The notes under the pieces: model-generated | Database searches by the model: none | The model's input: the letters and a program-made list of their open reading frames with translations, nothing else | What the model was told of the DNA's origin: nothing | From: Prinia subflava | Taxonomy: Eukaryota; Chordata; Aves; Passeriformes; Cisticolidae | Assembly: GCF_021018805.1 (NCBI RefSeq) | Contig: NC_086283.1 | Coordinates: 11,855,162-11,919,161 of the forward strand | Length of the DNA stretch: 64,000 nt | Direction: 5' to 3' | Translations under genes and position numbers: made by a program | Shown: one piece after another, positions 49,341-63,265 of the stretch | Numbering within the stretch: the first letter of the stretch is position 1 | How the letters are laid out: the number at the start of each line of letters is the position of its first letter

Positions 49341-52300
49341 CATGCACACTCTGGCATGGGCTGATCATAAAGAGTAATTGATCACATAGGAATTTTTTTT
49401 TTTTACGGCTTGATGAGGTGTTGACGTTTTAAGCAGAGAAAAGTAAACTCGGTAATGCGACACATGAAAAAAAGGGTATAATGTAATCAAACACTAAGTT
49501 ATTTTAGTTACCTCAAAATCATTTCCTTATTACAAAAGAGTCCAACACTCACAGATGTTGTAATAGATAAATCTTTTCTCCTTTAAGGCACTCAAAACTA
49601 CAAGGTTGTTGATATATAGCACAATGCAATTCATAGATATCATGATGAATGCTACAATTTCAAGACTTTTCAAAACTTATCCTATAACCCTCATTACATT
49701 TTTGCTACCTAAACCAAATACAAAACAGCAAGAGAAAAGAGCTCACCAGAACCAAGACCAATCTGAAACATGCACTAGGGAAAGAAACAGCTTGACATGT
49801 GGAACCTTAGACTAAACTGAAGTGTTTTCAAATCAGTTTCCTCCAAATTTTGCCTATCAGCAGAAAGATTCTGAGTTTGTTTGAGAGAATTTAAAAATAG
49901 CTCTTATCTTCTGAAAAGTAAGAAAAATCTGAATGGCAAGAAGTCTAAGACATATTTTATAGTTTGCTTTTGGAGGTACCACCAATAGATCTTACTGATT
50001 TTTTTCTGTTCTATATTTGCCATATTTACAGCACAAAGATCAGCACATTTTGGAACTTAGGAGTCACATACTCTTATACCTCTAAATCCTCACCAACTTC
50101 GTAAGTTAGACTTATGACAACAAGATAACCATGTTGGTTTATATACTATCCTATCCTTGCAGTTACCCTAAGATCGGTAGCAAATACATGCTACAAGTTT
50201 TTAGAGACTTTTCTGGCTTGGCCCATGTTCTGTTTGAGGGCTATAAACTACTTAGAATGGCTGTTGTTAGCAGCAGCACAGGCTGCACCCGGAGGCAGCC
50301 CTTCACTCTCCTCAGCACACTGCATCAAGTATCACATTTGTAAGACAAAGCAAAGCAGCCCCTTCCCCACAGGATTTACAGTCTGGACAAGTGCTTTGTA
50401 GCCAGCATCCAGCAATCAGCGGTTAAGACAAGAGCAGCTCTTAAACCTTCTTCTAAAAAAAAAGTTCATCTTAATTCTTGGGAGTAGTAACACACCATTT
50501 CCCACCTGGGCATCAGACGTCCTCTCGATGTTTCCTTACACCTGGCAACAGATATTGTGTCTTACTTATTGAAGGTCTTGTTTTATAGGAAACAATGCAC
50601 AGGGAAGACTGACAGAAACAGGCAAGAAAGACCAGACGCTGGGAACAGCCTTTGTGAATCTGTCAGTTTACATCATCACCTATCAAAGCTCTTCCAAAGG
50701 GAGTTTCAAAACTTGAGGCCTTGATTCTGTCAAGAGCTGAATGCTCCAGTCTCACTGCAGCAAAGGCCCCAGCACATGCATCACTTTAATTACACAAGTG
50801 CACCAATTAAAATGGACCCCCCTCATATCCTTAAAATTAAGCATGTATTTGAGTGCCAACTCGAAGCCAGAGCATCCAGTATACTGACCCATAGAAGGAT
50901 TGCTATTAGTCAGGACTACACACACAGATAAGTACAGATACAGCTATCCCAAAGGCCTGAGGGTCTTTTTTCCCTGATTGCATAAGTGTCAATCAAGAGC
51001 AGCTTAGCTGAAGCCAAGCAGGGCAGTAGGTTGTGGGAAGAGAGTCAAGGTCCTTAGGTTGTATTTACTGTGATGGATTCCTTATTTTGAAATAACTGCA
51101 AAACTGTTTCCTAACAATGCAAAATTTCAACACAAGAACCAGAAAATCTTCTTTACACCACATTATGAATCCATTGTATCACTCTAATAATAAAATGCTG
51201 GTTGGGTTTTTGCTTGCTTTCGAAAACCTGCTCTGAAACAAACTCACTCCCTGCACATGCAGCCTCTGCCAGTAAAAGAAAGGAGGACTAGCTGGTGCTG
51301 TAAAGCCATGCTGGCATCAGACAGAGGAGATTTTGTCCTCTGCAGGCAATCACACGGTAGCCATCCCGTCACTCTAATGTACACTGCTTCCAGGAGTTAC
51401 TCCCAGAGACTGCAGCTTTTAACATCCTAACTTTAACATGCCTGTCATTCAGAATGGTCCATTCTTAGAATATGTCTCTGCTCATTTCCCTCCTCTTAAG
51501 CTACACTTTAAGTAAATTAGAAGAGAGCATTTTGGCCTGAAAAGGAAACATCAGAGAACACACTGGAAGTTTATAAAAATGAGTGGGACAGAGAGGAACA
51601 GAGATCAATTCTGCACTAACTCTGTGTCAAGACACAGGTACTATCAAAGGTGCAGAATAAAATGTTATGGGGTTTGACACAGTGCAAAGTTAAAGCTGTG
51701 AAATTCCCTCTCACAGCACATTGTTAAAAGTTTACACAGGGTCAAGGGGCACTCAGAGCAGTTCATGGAAAGGAAAAATCAGTGAGCACCATAAAGACAC
51801 CAGCTCTCCCTTAGAAAGCATCCAAGCTTCAAATTATTGCATGCTGAGAGAGCCTTCTGGAGAATTATCCTTACACGCCTATCTTATTTTTACTCCCCCT
51901 CAGGCACTGCTTTTTGCACGGTCAGACCCAGGACGCTTAGACAGACCTCGGTTCTATCTACAAGAGACTCCTCAGCAGTGACCCTTTCTGTAATTTACAT
52001 TCAGCAGGTCCTTAAATCGAGTGGTTTAAAGCCATGCTTCTGAACAACATCACCGAAGGCATAGACTGCTATAATCTGGCCAGTAAATCAGAGTTCACGT
52101 CAGTCCATCACAAGCGACAAAGTCTGTGAGTTAACAATACCGTACTGCTGCGCGAGAGATTTCCTCTTCCCAAAGATTCACAGGGCCCTCCATCGTCCTC
52201 TGCTACAAAACAAGATGTACCTTGACAAGCCGGCGTTAGGCTTTAAAAGTTCACTTCGGCAGAGCCGCAGATGGCCCGCTTCTGACGTGCGAGCGTGACG

Positions 52301-52455
52301 AGATGGTATCGAGCCGGGCACAGCGTGTGCCCGAGGGCAGCGGGTCCGGCAGCCCGGCCCCGGCAGGCTCCCGGCTGCGGCCACTCACGCTTCACCGCAG
52401 CTGCTCACCCGGGGCAACCTCGGGCAGCCCGAGGCGAGCGCTCCGAGCCTCCCGC

Positions 52456-52490
52456 GGCACGGAATGGCACGGCACGGAATGGCACGGCAC
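52456..52490. repeat. 15-bp tandem repeat, 2.3 copies
   Basis: The unit GGCACGGAATGGCAC is repeated perfectly at 52456-52470 and 52471-52485, followed by GGCAC. It lies in the CpG island and produces the repeated MARHG-type peptide in one spurious frame. Confidence 0.95.
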
Positions 52491-52698
52491 GGGGGCCGGG
52501 CGGCCGCGGCTCCCCGAGCACCCGGCGGGGCTGGAAGGCTCCGGGCGCGTTCGGGGCGCTGCCCTCGCAGCACTCGGGGCTCGCAGGCCCGGCACCCCCG
52601 GCACTCCGGGCCGCCCCGGCCGCGCAGGTGCCCTCCCGCCCACCCCGCCCAGCGCAGCACCCGCTCCCCGCCCGGCTCCGGCTCCTCACCATCCTCAC

Positions 52699-53000
52699 CG
52701 TCCGCGAAGGCTCCGCGGGGCTGCTCCTCTTCTGCCGGGGCTGCCGCCGCTCCCGGCGCTCCGCCGCGCTCGCCCCCCGCCTGCCTCCCGCGCACAGCCC
52801 CTTCCCGCCCGGCTCGCAGCCGCTCTGCTCGGGCTCGGGGTGGTTTGGGGCTTTCTCCCCTCTCTCGCCCTCTCCAGCTCCCACTAGTGCTCGCACACCC
52901 GGCCAGCCGGACGAGGATTCGCCGCCGCCGCCGCCGCCGCCTCCTCCCGCCCCCCGCGGCCGCCGCTCCCCCGGTCACTCCCGCGGGGCTGGGAGCCCCA
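52699..53000 (-). other. Inferred first exon (mostly 5' UTR) of an unidentified gene
   Basis: If transcription starts within the island around 52950-53050 and runs leftward, the first strong donor is GCGGACG|GTGAGG with last exon base 52699. A second, nine bases further on, is GGATG|GTGAGG (52690). Alternative longer exons could end at 52409 or 52388. The proposed exon carries the (GGC)7 run typical of a 5' untranslated leader. A minus-strand ATG frame starting at 53062 stays open through the donor, but its sequence is not recognised and could be spurious. The transcription start is not determined; the gene identity is unknown. Confidence 0.35.
52921..52941. repeat. (GCC)7 trinucleotide repeat
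   Basis: Seven perfect GCC units in the CpG island. On the minus strand it is (GGC)7, common in 5' untranslated leaders of vertebrate genes. Confidence 0.95.
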
Positions 53001-53115
53001 GGGCCGGGGCTGCCCGGGCGGGTCAGGGCTGTGCATTCGTCAGCCGCCCCGTCCCCCCGCACAGCCGCCCCAGGGCCCCCGCGCTTGGCTGGCGGGACGG
53101 GGAGATTTAAGAGAA

Positions 53116-56100
53116 GCGAAGCAATTTACTGCCGGGACTGAATTAACAATCGAGATAAAACGGACAGCGTGGGAACAGGAGACTGAAAGATGAATCGCCG
53201 ATACATTGCATAGTGTTTAGAGTGTCAGCAGTAATTTATTGCTAAGCGTAGGCAGCCCCAAAGGCCCGATGTGGATACTCCTGCTGCAAGTTGTACTACA
53301 TCCCACAGGCAGGCGAGGACCATCCCGTGCTGCCTTACAGCCCAGGCTTTTTAACCTCTGTATTTATTATCGTATGACTGCTTCCCTGTATTCTATGCTT
53401 GATGAAAGGAAATAACAGATCAGCAGTTTAAGTTATCATATTAGAATTTTATGACCACAGTTTAGTCCATTATAACATGTTCTGATGGAGAAAATGCAGA
53501 TTTAAAATGGGAATGTTCAAGGGATGACTAGCGATTTAGTGTGCATCAGGAGTGCCCTTTGAAACAGAGGTGGCGCAACCCAACCTCAGTGCACAGGCTG
53601 CAAGCAGTAAGTCAAAAAAAGCATTCTGGGAGTGCACCTAATGCACTGTGGGGCCAGCAGGCATCCCAAGCACAAGATGAGGTCACAGGCAGTGCAAACG
53701 CCTTGGCCTGAGCACCAGCGGTTTCACGTGGCAAATCTACTGGGCCACACTCACTAGTCATGCAGACATCAGCATAACCTCATTTTATTTCAGTTTCTCA
53801 CACTCAACATACTCTCTCACTGCTCAAGTAGGTTGGTGTATTAATGCTACATTCACATACACAGGAGTTAGTCTATCCCCTTTTAACTCAGAATGTTTAA
53901 TTTGCAGAATATTGCTCCAGTATTTTGGGCCAGAGACACAGAGGAGAGGGCAAACTATCTTCAGCTGCATGTCTCTCTTCTTAGGCCCAAAACTATCCTC
54001 TCCCTGTTACTGTAGGCATGGGGTCTTTTTCCCACTTTACAACAACCTCAGTTAATAGTAGAGACTGACGTGGTGGAAGCCTTATTACTAGCCAAGGCAA
54101 ATTTGGAAACACTGAAAAACTAGCAGAAAACTCATTACAGCAAGATTTCTGCACTGCTGTTTAGTGAAGTCGGTGTATTCAAATTGGCCTTATGCACTTC
54201 AAGTTCCACACTTTTTTGGGTTGCATCCTAGCCACACCTCATTATAACAGGTATATTGTCTATTGTGAACCCTAGGTTTCCCTCTCAGCAGAGATACTTC
54301 ACTTTTCAATTGGTTTCCCTCTTCTATTTATCTGCTACAGACAAAAAAGAGAAGACCAGGGCAAATAGAAGTAGTGGCTCTTCTAGAAAACAACTGAATA
54401 TCTACTTCTGCTGCACTGACAAGAAAAACCTAAAAAACAGAGAACTCAAAGAGAAAAGAAAAACACACTCTCAGGAAGTAATAAAGAGAGGGATGAAAAG
54501 GAAAAGAAGATATAAAAACAAATAGGAAAGGAACAAAAAGAAGGTTTAACAGAATTAAAAGTGGCATTAAGTGAAACAGTTGGCAATGGGAAAGACGCCT
54601 TATGGAAACCTTTGGTTCACACCAACAAACTGAAAAATGTGGTTTCCTTTGAGGCACCAAACTAATTAACTCTTTACTGAGTATGTGAGAATCAAGGATT
54701 TTGCTACACCACTCCAATGCCAGGGTTCAGGAAAAAGGAGAAAGTTTTTTACTAATTTCCTTGAAAACATACAGCAAACCTTCAAAAATGAATGCCCTTC
54801 TTGGCTATGATGAACCAGCAGCAACAGAAAATATGCAGACCCAGGCTGAGCACTAATGAAGGCATCACAATTTCTCTCTTCTTCCCACAAGCTCCAGTTA
54901 ATCTCTTCTAACTGGATCATTTCAGCCACCATTCTTTAACTCCTAATTATATCAGACCTGATTATAACAACACTTAAATGAAAATGCTCAAAATATCAGG
55001 CTCCCAGTGACATTACTGAAGAGGAGATGTAGTGTTGTCCAACAAGACACTGTCGAGACTGCTGGGTAATTGTCTAAATCTTCTATCATTGCTAAGGTAA
55101 ACACATGAAACCACAAAAATGTTTGAGCCTCCTAGCAAAGCTTTTGGTGTACTTTCACCTTCCTGACCTCTAAGTGTTGAGCACTCCTCTGCAATTTCTT
55201 CTCATGCTACGTGTTGCCAGTGGAGGAGAATCCGCTCCACCAACCCTAACACATTCAAATAAACCATCCAGTGGAAAAACAAATATTGTGTGATCTCTTC
55301 ACCTTTTGTCTATGTTTAGGAAAGACAACATAATCATATAATCCTTTCTATTTTAGAAGCAAATTCTCTCGCGCGCTTTCCAAGACAGTAGTATTCTCTC
55401 TGTTTTGTGAAGAGCCTGGTGGCTTTGGGCTTTATTTGTTCTTTCCTCCTTGATAAACAACTTCACGGAGTCTGTTTGTCATTCATTAGCCCTATGTATT
55501 TCACAAGGGAAAAGGGAAAAAACACACACATGCAACCCATCTATTCCCATTTTCCTAACTGTTGATCAGACATTATTTTCCTACTGCACCAAAGCTGGAA
55601 GTTTCAGTTATAGAGGGAGAAAAAAAAAAATTATCATGCCAGATTGAATAGAGCTTGTTCTTTACTGTACAGGCAGGGTAAGATTGTTTCACAGCATTCT
55701 TACACTTCCATAACACAATTACATCTCATTTCCAAAACTCTATACCAAACTTCAGTTGTCTTTGTTTGCTCACAGGTTACAGCTGATGGCTCTCTACCAT
55801 CTGTTTGCCAGAGTACAGTGTCTGTAGTGCCGTGCTGTGATTTTCAATTCAGCCCTTTAACTGTGATAAACAAACAAATATCAAAAACCTTCATCAGCCA
55901 GCTAAAAAATTACTTAGGAAGGAGATAATTATCACTTACACTATGTCAAAAAGGCTTTTCCCTATCAGTTAATATAAAGTACTAATCATCTATACAATGT
56001 AAAACACTTGTAAAAAAAGACCCTAATGTGTAAAACACATTTTAATTGCCGAAATGTGATTCAAACATTATAAATAAGCATAGCTTGAGTCTGCGGATAT

Positions 56101-59100
56101 GCAGCACAGTCTTGTTTCATATTTGCTGTTCAAACCCTAAAAGCTTAGGATCAAGTTCACTTCTTGTTACCTCACTCTGCCATAGGATACACGCTTGCAT
56201 ATATGTGTTTAAGTATGTAACACACTGGGAGTAAAACACTGACAGCCCATCTCAATAAAAGGAGAGGAATGAGAAGAAAGGGTGCATGCTTCCCATGTGA
56301 AATGGTAATTGCGAGAGGGACAGAGAATTGGAAAGAACATAAAAGGCACTATATTTGAACAAAATTATTTAAGACAGCCGTTCCCAAACTGAGATCCAGG
56401 GACTAACTCCCTCCTGGGGAGAGCAGCTGGCTGGCTGCCTGCCTCAGCATCTTTCACCAGCAAGAGGAGCCAGCAGTCAGCCATAACATCCTCCACAAGT
56501 TTTTAGTGTGCTGAAGTCCTCTTATGAATTTCTGGCATTCACAATCCCTATTGATTTAAATGGGGCTTGAAAGCCATCAGAACTGAACATTGGACATCTT
56601 TACTAAGTAAAAAGTTTACAGTTCAAAAAATCTTCAGAGTAAGTCTGAAGAAAAAACCAGAAGACTGTCTCTAGGACAACAGCAGTGGGGAAGAATACCC
56701 TCCAATTGAAAATAAATCTGTTTCCAGTGATGTTTTTAACTGCAGTTAAACTACTCTGTCTTAAACTGCAGACAAAACATCCTGGATTTTGGGTACATCC
56801 CAAAGCACCCATGTACACCTTGCTGAGAGCAGTACTGCTCCCAAGTCCAGTAAATGGACTTGCACAAAGAGCTCTTTGCACGCCTAAGGTTTCCAAGGAC
56901 TTGGACCACAGACTGCACTTTCTTGTGGATTTTGTTATTGTTTCTCCAAAGTTCAGCAGTATTTTATAGCTTCTGCCCTCTGAACCACTAACTATTTTTA
57001 CAATATGGATTAATTCCTTTTTCGGTTTAAAGAAACAGCTGAGATAGCAAACTTTAACAATTTCATATTCTAAACTCTAATTCATTTAATGTAATATTAT
57101 TTGTTCAGGAGTGTTGCTACTTTAGTCAAGTTTCAGTATAATCCCAACATAATCCCCAATGTTTTTTTCCCTTTTATATCTCATACTTCTCTGAAAAATT
57201 TTAAATGTTTTGATCTACTAAACACTTACTGTGTGCCTTGTTTTTTGCTTGGTATTTCCTTTGATCACTTCTTTGAAACTTAATCCAACAGGTGTTATTT
57301 TAATTAAAAGCAAGTCTGCCATAGTTCTTTTGTAATAATTTCATTTCATTATTATGGAGTGTATCTTATGCTTTTTCTTCCTCTTAAAATTCCTTAGTTT
57401 CAGACTCACATAATAGGTATGGTTTTTATGTTTACTGTTTGTCGTGTCTATATAGGCTGTGCATATTTACTTATTCTTCCTATACTGTAATGTTATTTGA
57501 TCTTAGTGGGATTTCCTCTTGGATTTAAACCCTTAAAAAGAGATGGACATTCTGGAGAGCATAAAATGACCAATTTAATGCAATAACAACAGCGGTTTTC
57601 CTTGAATGCAGCTGTGTTGTCACAGGGCATAAAATTTGACCTTTCGCACAATGACAGCAAAAGTTCTCGGTATTCCCTAAGAAATCAAAATGAGGATCAG
57701 GGCTCGGTCTTGAAGCAGCCATAAAAAGTTCTTGGAACAAAAGTGCTTAAGCTATTTTACTTTTATCCAGCAGGCCATATGACTGCCTGGTGAAAGCCTG
57801 ATGAAATCTGCAGAGTTTGCAGAGAAAAACGCACATCTCTTTGTTGGGATCTTCCTTTGGTCATGTTTTGCCTTTTCTAAGTATGTCAGGCTTGATTGAA
57901 AAAATGGGAGTAAGAAAACTGGATTTCTACATCAAGGACCCACCCAAGGCAAAGTTCCGTACTGAGAGTCAGTTTCATTCTTGCAGTGGGAAGGAACAGG
58001 GTCTCAGTTTATTTTAAATTAGGTGCCCTTTTATTTGAAGGTGCTCATGTTGCCAGGCCCAGGCTCAGCCACACAATGCATTTCTCCAATACCCAAAATG
58101 GAATATATAAAACCACAAAAGACATTCATTAACTCATAAAAGGATCCTTTTCATTTGCTCGCTGTTCTATGGTGTGGAAAGCAAGGAGAAACAAGCCATG
58201 GAAAACAAAAGAAAGCTGACAAGTAGAACATTGCATGTCAGGGATAAAAAGCCAGTAAGAGCCAGGGAATTGTCATCACACTGGAGTTACATCAGACTAT
58301 AACCATCTCCAGCACTATTTTACTAGCTCTACCCATATACACATCACTGTTGCATAGTGATCTGTCAGTCAAATAATTCTAAAAATAACAGCCAAATGCC
58401 CTTGAAGTTATGGAACTCCTTCCTTCCTTCCTTGATGGGCTGTGCTTCCAAGACCTGCCATGTTACACAATCCGTTGGACTGCTGCTCTTTTGCACTGCA
58501 GAGATGATTTCCAGAGGTTTAGTCCACTGGCTTTCTCCTGATGAGGCTCCAAAGAGTGAGTCCTTTGATGAGTTAATGACAGAGCACTACATCAGGTGAA
58601 AGCCAATGAATTCAATGTCCAGAAAACAGGAAAGTTTGTCTTCAGTTCATTATTTAAAAAAATGAAATTTGCAAGAAAATGTTTAAAACAGTTTATACAT
58701 CCAGGAATCAGTCACCACATCTCATTCATATCCTTGGCTTTACCATGCCTTCACACTACTCAGATTTAAAATATTCATCATTGCATATTCTCCTCTACAC
58801 AGCCTGACTACATACTGAAACTTTGAGAAGCCAGTCATTTGGCCAAATGATACTATTACAGTTTCTCTTCAAAAATAAAGAAAAATATCATAATAAAAGC
58901 ACTTAAATTTTTGTAATGCTATCAGGAGGAAAGAGAAAACTTTAAAACCAATTTTCAGTCATAAAAAATGGTAACTGAACAACCCAGAGGTAAATACTAT
59001 CAAAGAAGAAAACAAAAAATAATCACCACTTAATGTAATTGTATATTGAAAATTATAGGAGATTTAAGAGATACAAATAAACAAAAACATCATTTCAGAA

Positions 59101-62100
59101 AGGACCCTTTGCACTCTGTCTGAAGCTCTCAGCTGGAAGCTGGAGACACTAACTTTTTCTGGTCCAGTCAATCCAGTTATTCCATAAATTTCAAGAGGAA
59201 CCAGGGAAACATTTTTTGTCCTACCCTGACTTCTCATGAGAGAGATCCTGAGTTTCCCCACCAGCACGTCTCATCCCAGCCAGTCTCCTGGACTGTATTG
59301 CAGCTCAGGTGCACAGATCCCTGAGTCATTATGCCATTTATAAAGGCTGCTGGGCACACACATCCAACCATATTGTCAGGGCATTGCTTGAGTTTAGGGT
59401 GCTTCATTGAAAGGCCAAACTGAGTAAATTCAAATAGCTTGCTTTAACCAAAAGCCATGCAAAGAAATGTTTTCAAATTCAGGACCATAGAGTAGTTGGA
59501 TGCCAGATGTTGTGGTTCTTGGCATAGATAAGAAATGGGAGAACCACAAGTGAAATTACCCCAACTCTCTAAGAAGCAAGAAGAAACTACATGGAAAGTG
59601 GATTACAGTTATTTTTCTGCTGTGTTCTGAGACCCGGGCCAAAAAAATAGTAGGATATTTGTCTGGTGGAAAAAAAGTGGATTTTTTTTTTAATTCCCAG
59701 TGTAGTACTTAGCTAAAAAGTCACCTGTAATGGCGAGGTCTTATTTCATAATAAGTATGTGATGAAAACAAAAATGGTCTCCTCATGCTGCTGAGGTGGC
59801 AGTAGCAAAAGTCCCTCAGAGCCCTAAATATGTCTCAGCAGATAAAAGTTGCAAATAGGCATAAATGTTGGCAGTCACTACTAATGAATGCTTGCTAAAC
59901 TAATATGTTTTTCAGCAGTTCAGGCAGGACACAGACCTCTCCAAACCCAAGCCTGGAGACCATAGTTAGTTATATCATTGCATGTCCTGATGCTGTACTA
60001 GAAGCAGAACAGAGCAAGAGAGGAGGAGCTGCCACTCTGGGAACTACTTTCCCATCAACAAATAACTTCCTTGCATGCTGGTCAGCCTATTTGTCTCCAC
60101 CCCCTACTCCCCTTCATTCTTACCAAGCTATTTCCCCTTGAGCAGCTTTGTCCAGGCCCTGAGCACCACATACTCTTGCACAGTAAATACTGATTTAGTA
60201 GCTTCCATGTGACTTTTGGGTAAAATGAGACATATCACAAAAACATGTTTCTTCTCTCTTCTCCTGCTACCAGTATGTGGTATCAGCTAAATCTGATGTT
60301 TATTCCCTTTTGTTTAGGCAGATAAAAAGTTTGTAAACACTTGGTGTCGAAACTGATAAACACACCCAGGCTACCTGCAAACATTCAGGCAGTATCATGC
60401 ATGCACAGGGGCATAATGCAGAGGAGGAACTGCTTCCAGTGAAATAAAACCTTTCTTGCATCAAAGTAACAGAAATCCCCTTTAAACCTTTTCATAATTG
60501 CTATTATTGTGAAAATAACAATATGTATTTATTATTATTTATTTAACAATTATTTATTCTAATAACAATAAAAAGCAGCAACACATGAGGGACAGTCCCT
60601 TTCATCACCATCCATCACAAATGAAGAACATATATGAGACCTCTGTATTTTACCTCCAGTTTTCAAAGTGAAAGAGAAATTATCCTGTAGAGGATCAGCT
60701 CCTGCCAGTTCTGGAAAGTGTTTTACAACTCATGGAAATGCAGCCTACTTCCTAAATCCCTTCCTACTCAGTCTTTTTCAACCCAAGAGCTCTCGTGCTG
60801 GAGTGGTCCTAGTAAGGTTTAAGTAATGGATGGGAGGTTAGGGACAGTGTCTGAGCCCCACCAAGGCCCCATGTAGGGACTGAAATGGAAGGGAAGCAGC
60901 ACAAAGGGTTCCATGAGTATTCCTCAGCAGACACATGTATACTGAGCATAGAAAGCACTGACCACCAGAGGTAAAGCTCAGAGGATGCAAAATACTGAAA
61001 ACAAGAAAACATGTCCTGTTGGCTGAGTTGTGTTCTTCGTTGCCTCCCACAGACTTTAATTTTACTGCTGAAAACAGATACTCCTGTGGGATAAAAGTAA
61101 ATTTTAGGAAGACACACTACACTGGAGGAAAAGAGGTTTTTTATTCTACTTTGCAACCAGAGGATCTGGTTTTCTTTTGTACAAAACCACAAAACTCATA
61201 CCTTTTTTCATAAATCTGTCTAGGAAAAATTTATCTGTCTTCAGCATTAACCTTTTGAAGTTTTAGAGATGGCAGAAATGCATGGTAAATACAGATCATA
61301 GTTTGGATTCATTTTACATTTTGAACAAGGGAGAGAAAACTCAAACTATTCCTGGAAAGGAAAAAAGCCCCCATCCCACAGCTGCAAGTTGAAGACTTGT
61401 ATGATTAAAGCATTACCATTTCTCCTGCATCTGTAAGTCTCACAACCTAGAAACATTGCTACTTGTGTGAGGTTTCAAGAAAGTGACACATTACAGAGAA
61501 AGCATTTAAAAATATGCATATTTGGTTTTGGCTTTTTACTTTCCAGTCTGGGGAAAGCTACGTGGATTTTTGCAGTTGGAGATTGTTTCTGTGAACAGTG
61601 TTAAAGAAAGAAAAAATTAATTAATCCATTAATATCTTGGCAGTAAAATTTCAAGTGGTTACTATTGCCTCTTGACCTCCCCCTGAATGCAATGCTGGTA
61701 AATGCTGGACCCCTGGTTACAGCCCCTTACATTTTTCTGGTTAAGGTGCTATAACATAGGAGGAGCTGGGTTTTTCCCTCTCTCTTTGCAATGCTTAGTT
61801 TCTGAAAAAGAAAGATTTTCATTGAACCTTTTATGTTACACGTATTATTTAACAAAGAGTTTATCAAACACCTGGAAAACCACTCTCCTTTAAAAATTTT
61901 ATGATGGAAAAACAATTACCCTTTAAGACATGTTTCAAAGTCACTTCACAAGAATCTTTTGGAAGTTTGCTTCAGCTTTCTCTCCTCCTTAACACCCAAT
62001 GTCACCCAACAAGCATGTAAACTACTGCTGATTTTATTATTTTAAGATCTAGTAATAAAATATAAATAATGATTTTATTTTTTATTTGAAACCTTTAAAT

Positions 62101-62734
62101 AAATCAGGATTGACTTGGTTTCAAATATTTCTCTTCCTTACCAGGGTTTGAATTTGTACAGCTGTTAAAGCCAAGTAGGTTTAAGCTTTTTCCGTACATC
62201 AAAACAAATGAATCAAAGGCCTTGCGATTCCAGATGAAAGAAAATGTAAATTTAAAAGTCTGTGTGTAGGGAAGAGAAAAAATAAAATAAAAGGCTTTAT
62301 GGCCTTAAAGGAAATAATAAAAATATGGGGGAAAAAAAAGTGCAAGGAAGAACCAAGCCAACAATACACATCTAACAGTCTGTACTCATATGAAAACATA
62401 AAGAGCAACCACCAGAGCTTGCCAGATGCATTAGGTGGTAAGCAAAGATGCAAAACTTGAATGGAAGATCCTACAAGTGGGAACTCTGGGAAGATAATTT
62501 CTTTTACTCAGGGGGGAGACACACAAAGACTGTGTCTATAATGCAAAACACTGCCTTTGGGATACTTGAAGTAGGAATCAAAGTTCTGTTTGACCAAAAA
62601 TACAAGGACAGTCAAATCCCTTTCCAGATTCTTACAAAACTTCCCAGTTCAGGGAACTGGCTGATGCTGTTGACAGGCCACCATTTTATTGGAAGAATCA
62701 TGGCAGTCAGGCAAGATCTTGACTGAATAAAGAA
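53116..62734. other. AT-rich non-coding stretch, right of the CpG island
   Basis: CpG density falls back immediately after 53115. No coding exon was recognised on either strand. A possible DNA-transposon end lies at 56375-56405. Small simple tracts include CCTTCCTTCCTTCCTT near 58420 and AT-rich ATTATTT stretches near 60525-60580. If the island is a leftward promoter this is its upstream intergenic flank. Confidence 0.5.
56375..56405 (+). mobile_element. Possible hAT/Charlie-type transposon terminus
   Basis: CAGCCGTTCCCAAACTGAGA resembles the CAGTGGTTCCCAAACTGTGG-type terminal inverted repeat of old hAT (Charlie/MER-like) elements. I did not find the opposite end or a flanking 8-bp duplication, so only one terminus is suggested and it could be coincidence. 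Confidence 0.3.
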
Positions 62735-63265
62735 AACCACACTTCTGTTTTTAAAAAGGGAGGAAAGGAAGACCTGGGGACCTACAGACAAGTGAGCCTG
62801 GCCTCTATGTCTGGGAAGATCACAGAGCAGATCTTCATGGAATCTGTGCTAAGGCACATATGGGACAAGGAGGTGGCCAGAGACAGCCAGTACAGCTTTA
62901 ACAAGCAAGGGCAAATCATGCCTGAACAATCTGGCAGCCCCCTACAGTGGAGTGACAGCAACAGTCAACAAGGGAAGACCAAGTTGTGTCATCTACCTAG
63001 ATTCCTGTGGCGCCTCTAACACAGTCCTACATGACAGCCTTATCTTCAGACTGGAGGGACAGGTGTTTGGTGGATGGACTGTTCAGTGGAGAAGGTATTT
63101 GCTGGATGGTCAATGGCTATATATCCAGGTGGATATATGGCCAAATAGTGTCCCTCAGGGCTCTGTCTTGGGTCTGACAGTCATTAATATCTTTATCAAC
63201 AACACAGACAGCAACTTAGCAGATGACACTAAGCTGAGCAGGGTGTCTGACACAACGGAAGGAAA
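62735..63265 (+). mobile_element. CR1 LINE reverse-transcriptase fragment, lacking its 3' end
   Basis: Translation on the plus strand gives the consecutive CR1 RT blocks VSLASMSGKITEQIFMESV, LRHIWDKEVARDSQYSFNK, then after a frame shift TVNKGRPSCVIYLDSCGAS, GGWTVQWRRYLLDGQW, VPQGSVLG and, after a small deletion, INIFINNTDSNLADDTKLS. The ADDT catalytic motif is recognisable but frameshifts and deletions make the copy inactive. Similarity stops at about 63265, inside the RT domain, so both ends are missing. CR1 copies normally retain their 3' end, so the loss implies a later deletion or rearrangement. Confidence 0.92.

Larger units (their letters stand above)
46731..52249. other. Gene-poor stretch upstream (leftward) of the CpG island
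   Basis: No confirmed exon. It holds a minus-strand candidate exon (47141-47289), an AT-rich motif-dense block (47940-48600) and a CpG-richer patch (49067-49340), each listed separately. A 130-codon minus-strand frame at 48628-49020 has no recognised homology. If the CpG island is transcribed leftward, this is the proximal part of its first intron. Confidence 0.45.
52250..53115 (-). promoter_or_regulatory. CpG island promoter, probably leftward
   Basis: An abrupt change to very GC-rich, CpG-dense sequence: 52501-52560 alone has 11 CpGs in 60 bases. It contains GC-box (Sp1-type) motifs such as CCCCGCCC near 52643 and 52664, a (GCC)7 run at 52921-52941 and no strong TATA box. This is the typical architecture of a vertebrate CpG-island promoter. 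Direction is inferred from splice donors: GTGAGG at 52693-52698 and 52684-52689, GTGAGC at 52403-52408 and GTGAGT at 52382-52387 all read on the minus strand, while no GTRAG donor was found on the plus strand within the island. Long frames here (up to 271 codons on the plus strand, 225 on the minus strand) overlap on both strands and are proline/arginine/alanine-rich products of stop-poor GC DNA. A bidirectional promoter is not excluded. Confidence 0.85.

Noticed and set aside
52295..53141. Long overlapping open frames of 163-271 codons on both strands.
   Set aside because: They lie in the CpG island where stop codons are rare, overlap each other on both strands, and are dominated by Pro, Arg, Ala and Gly with no recognisable domain. 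They are better explained by composition than by coding.
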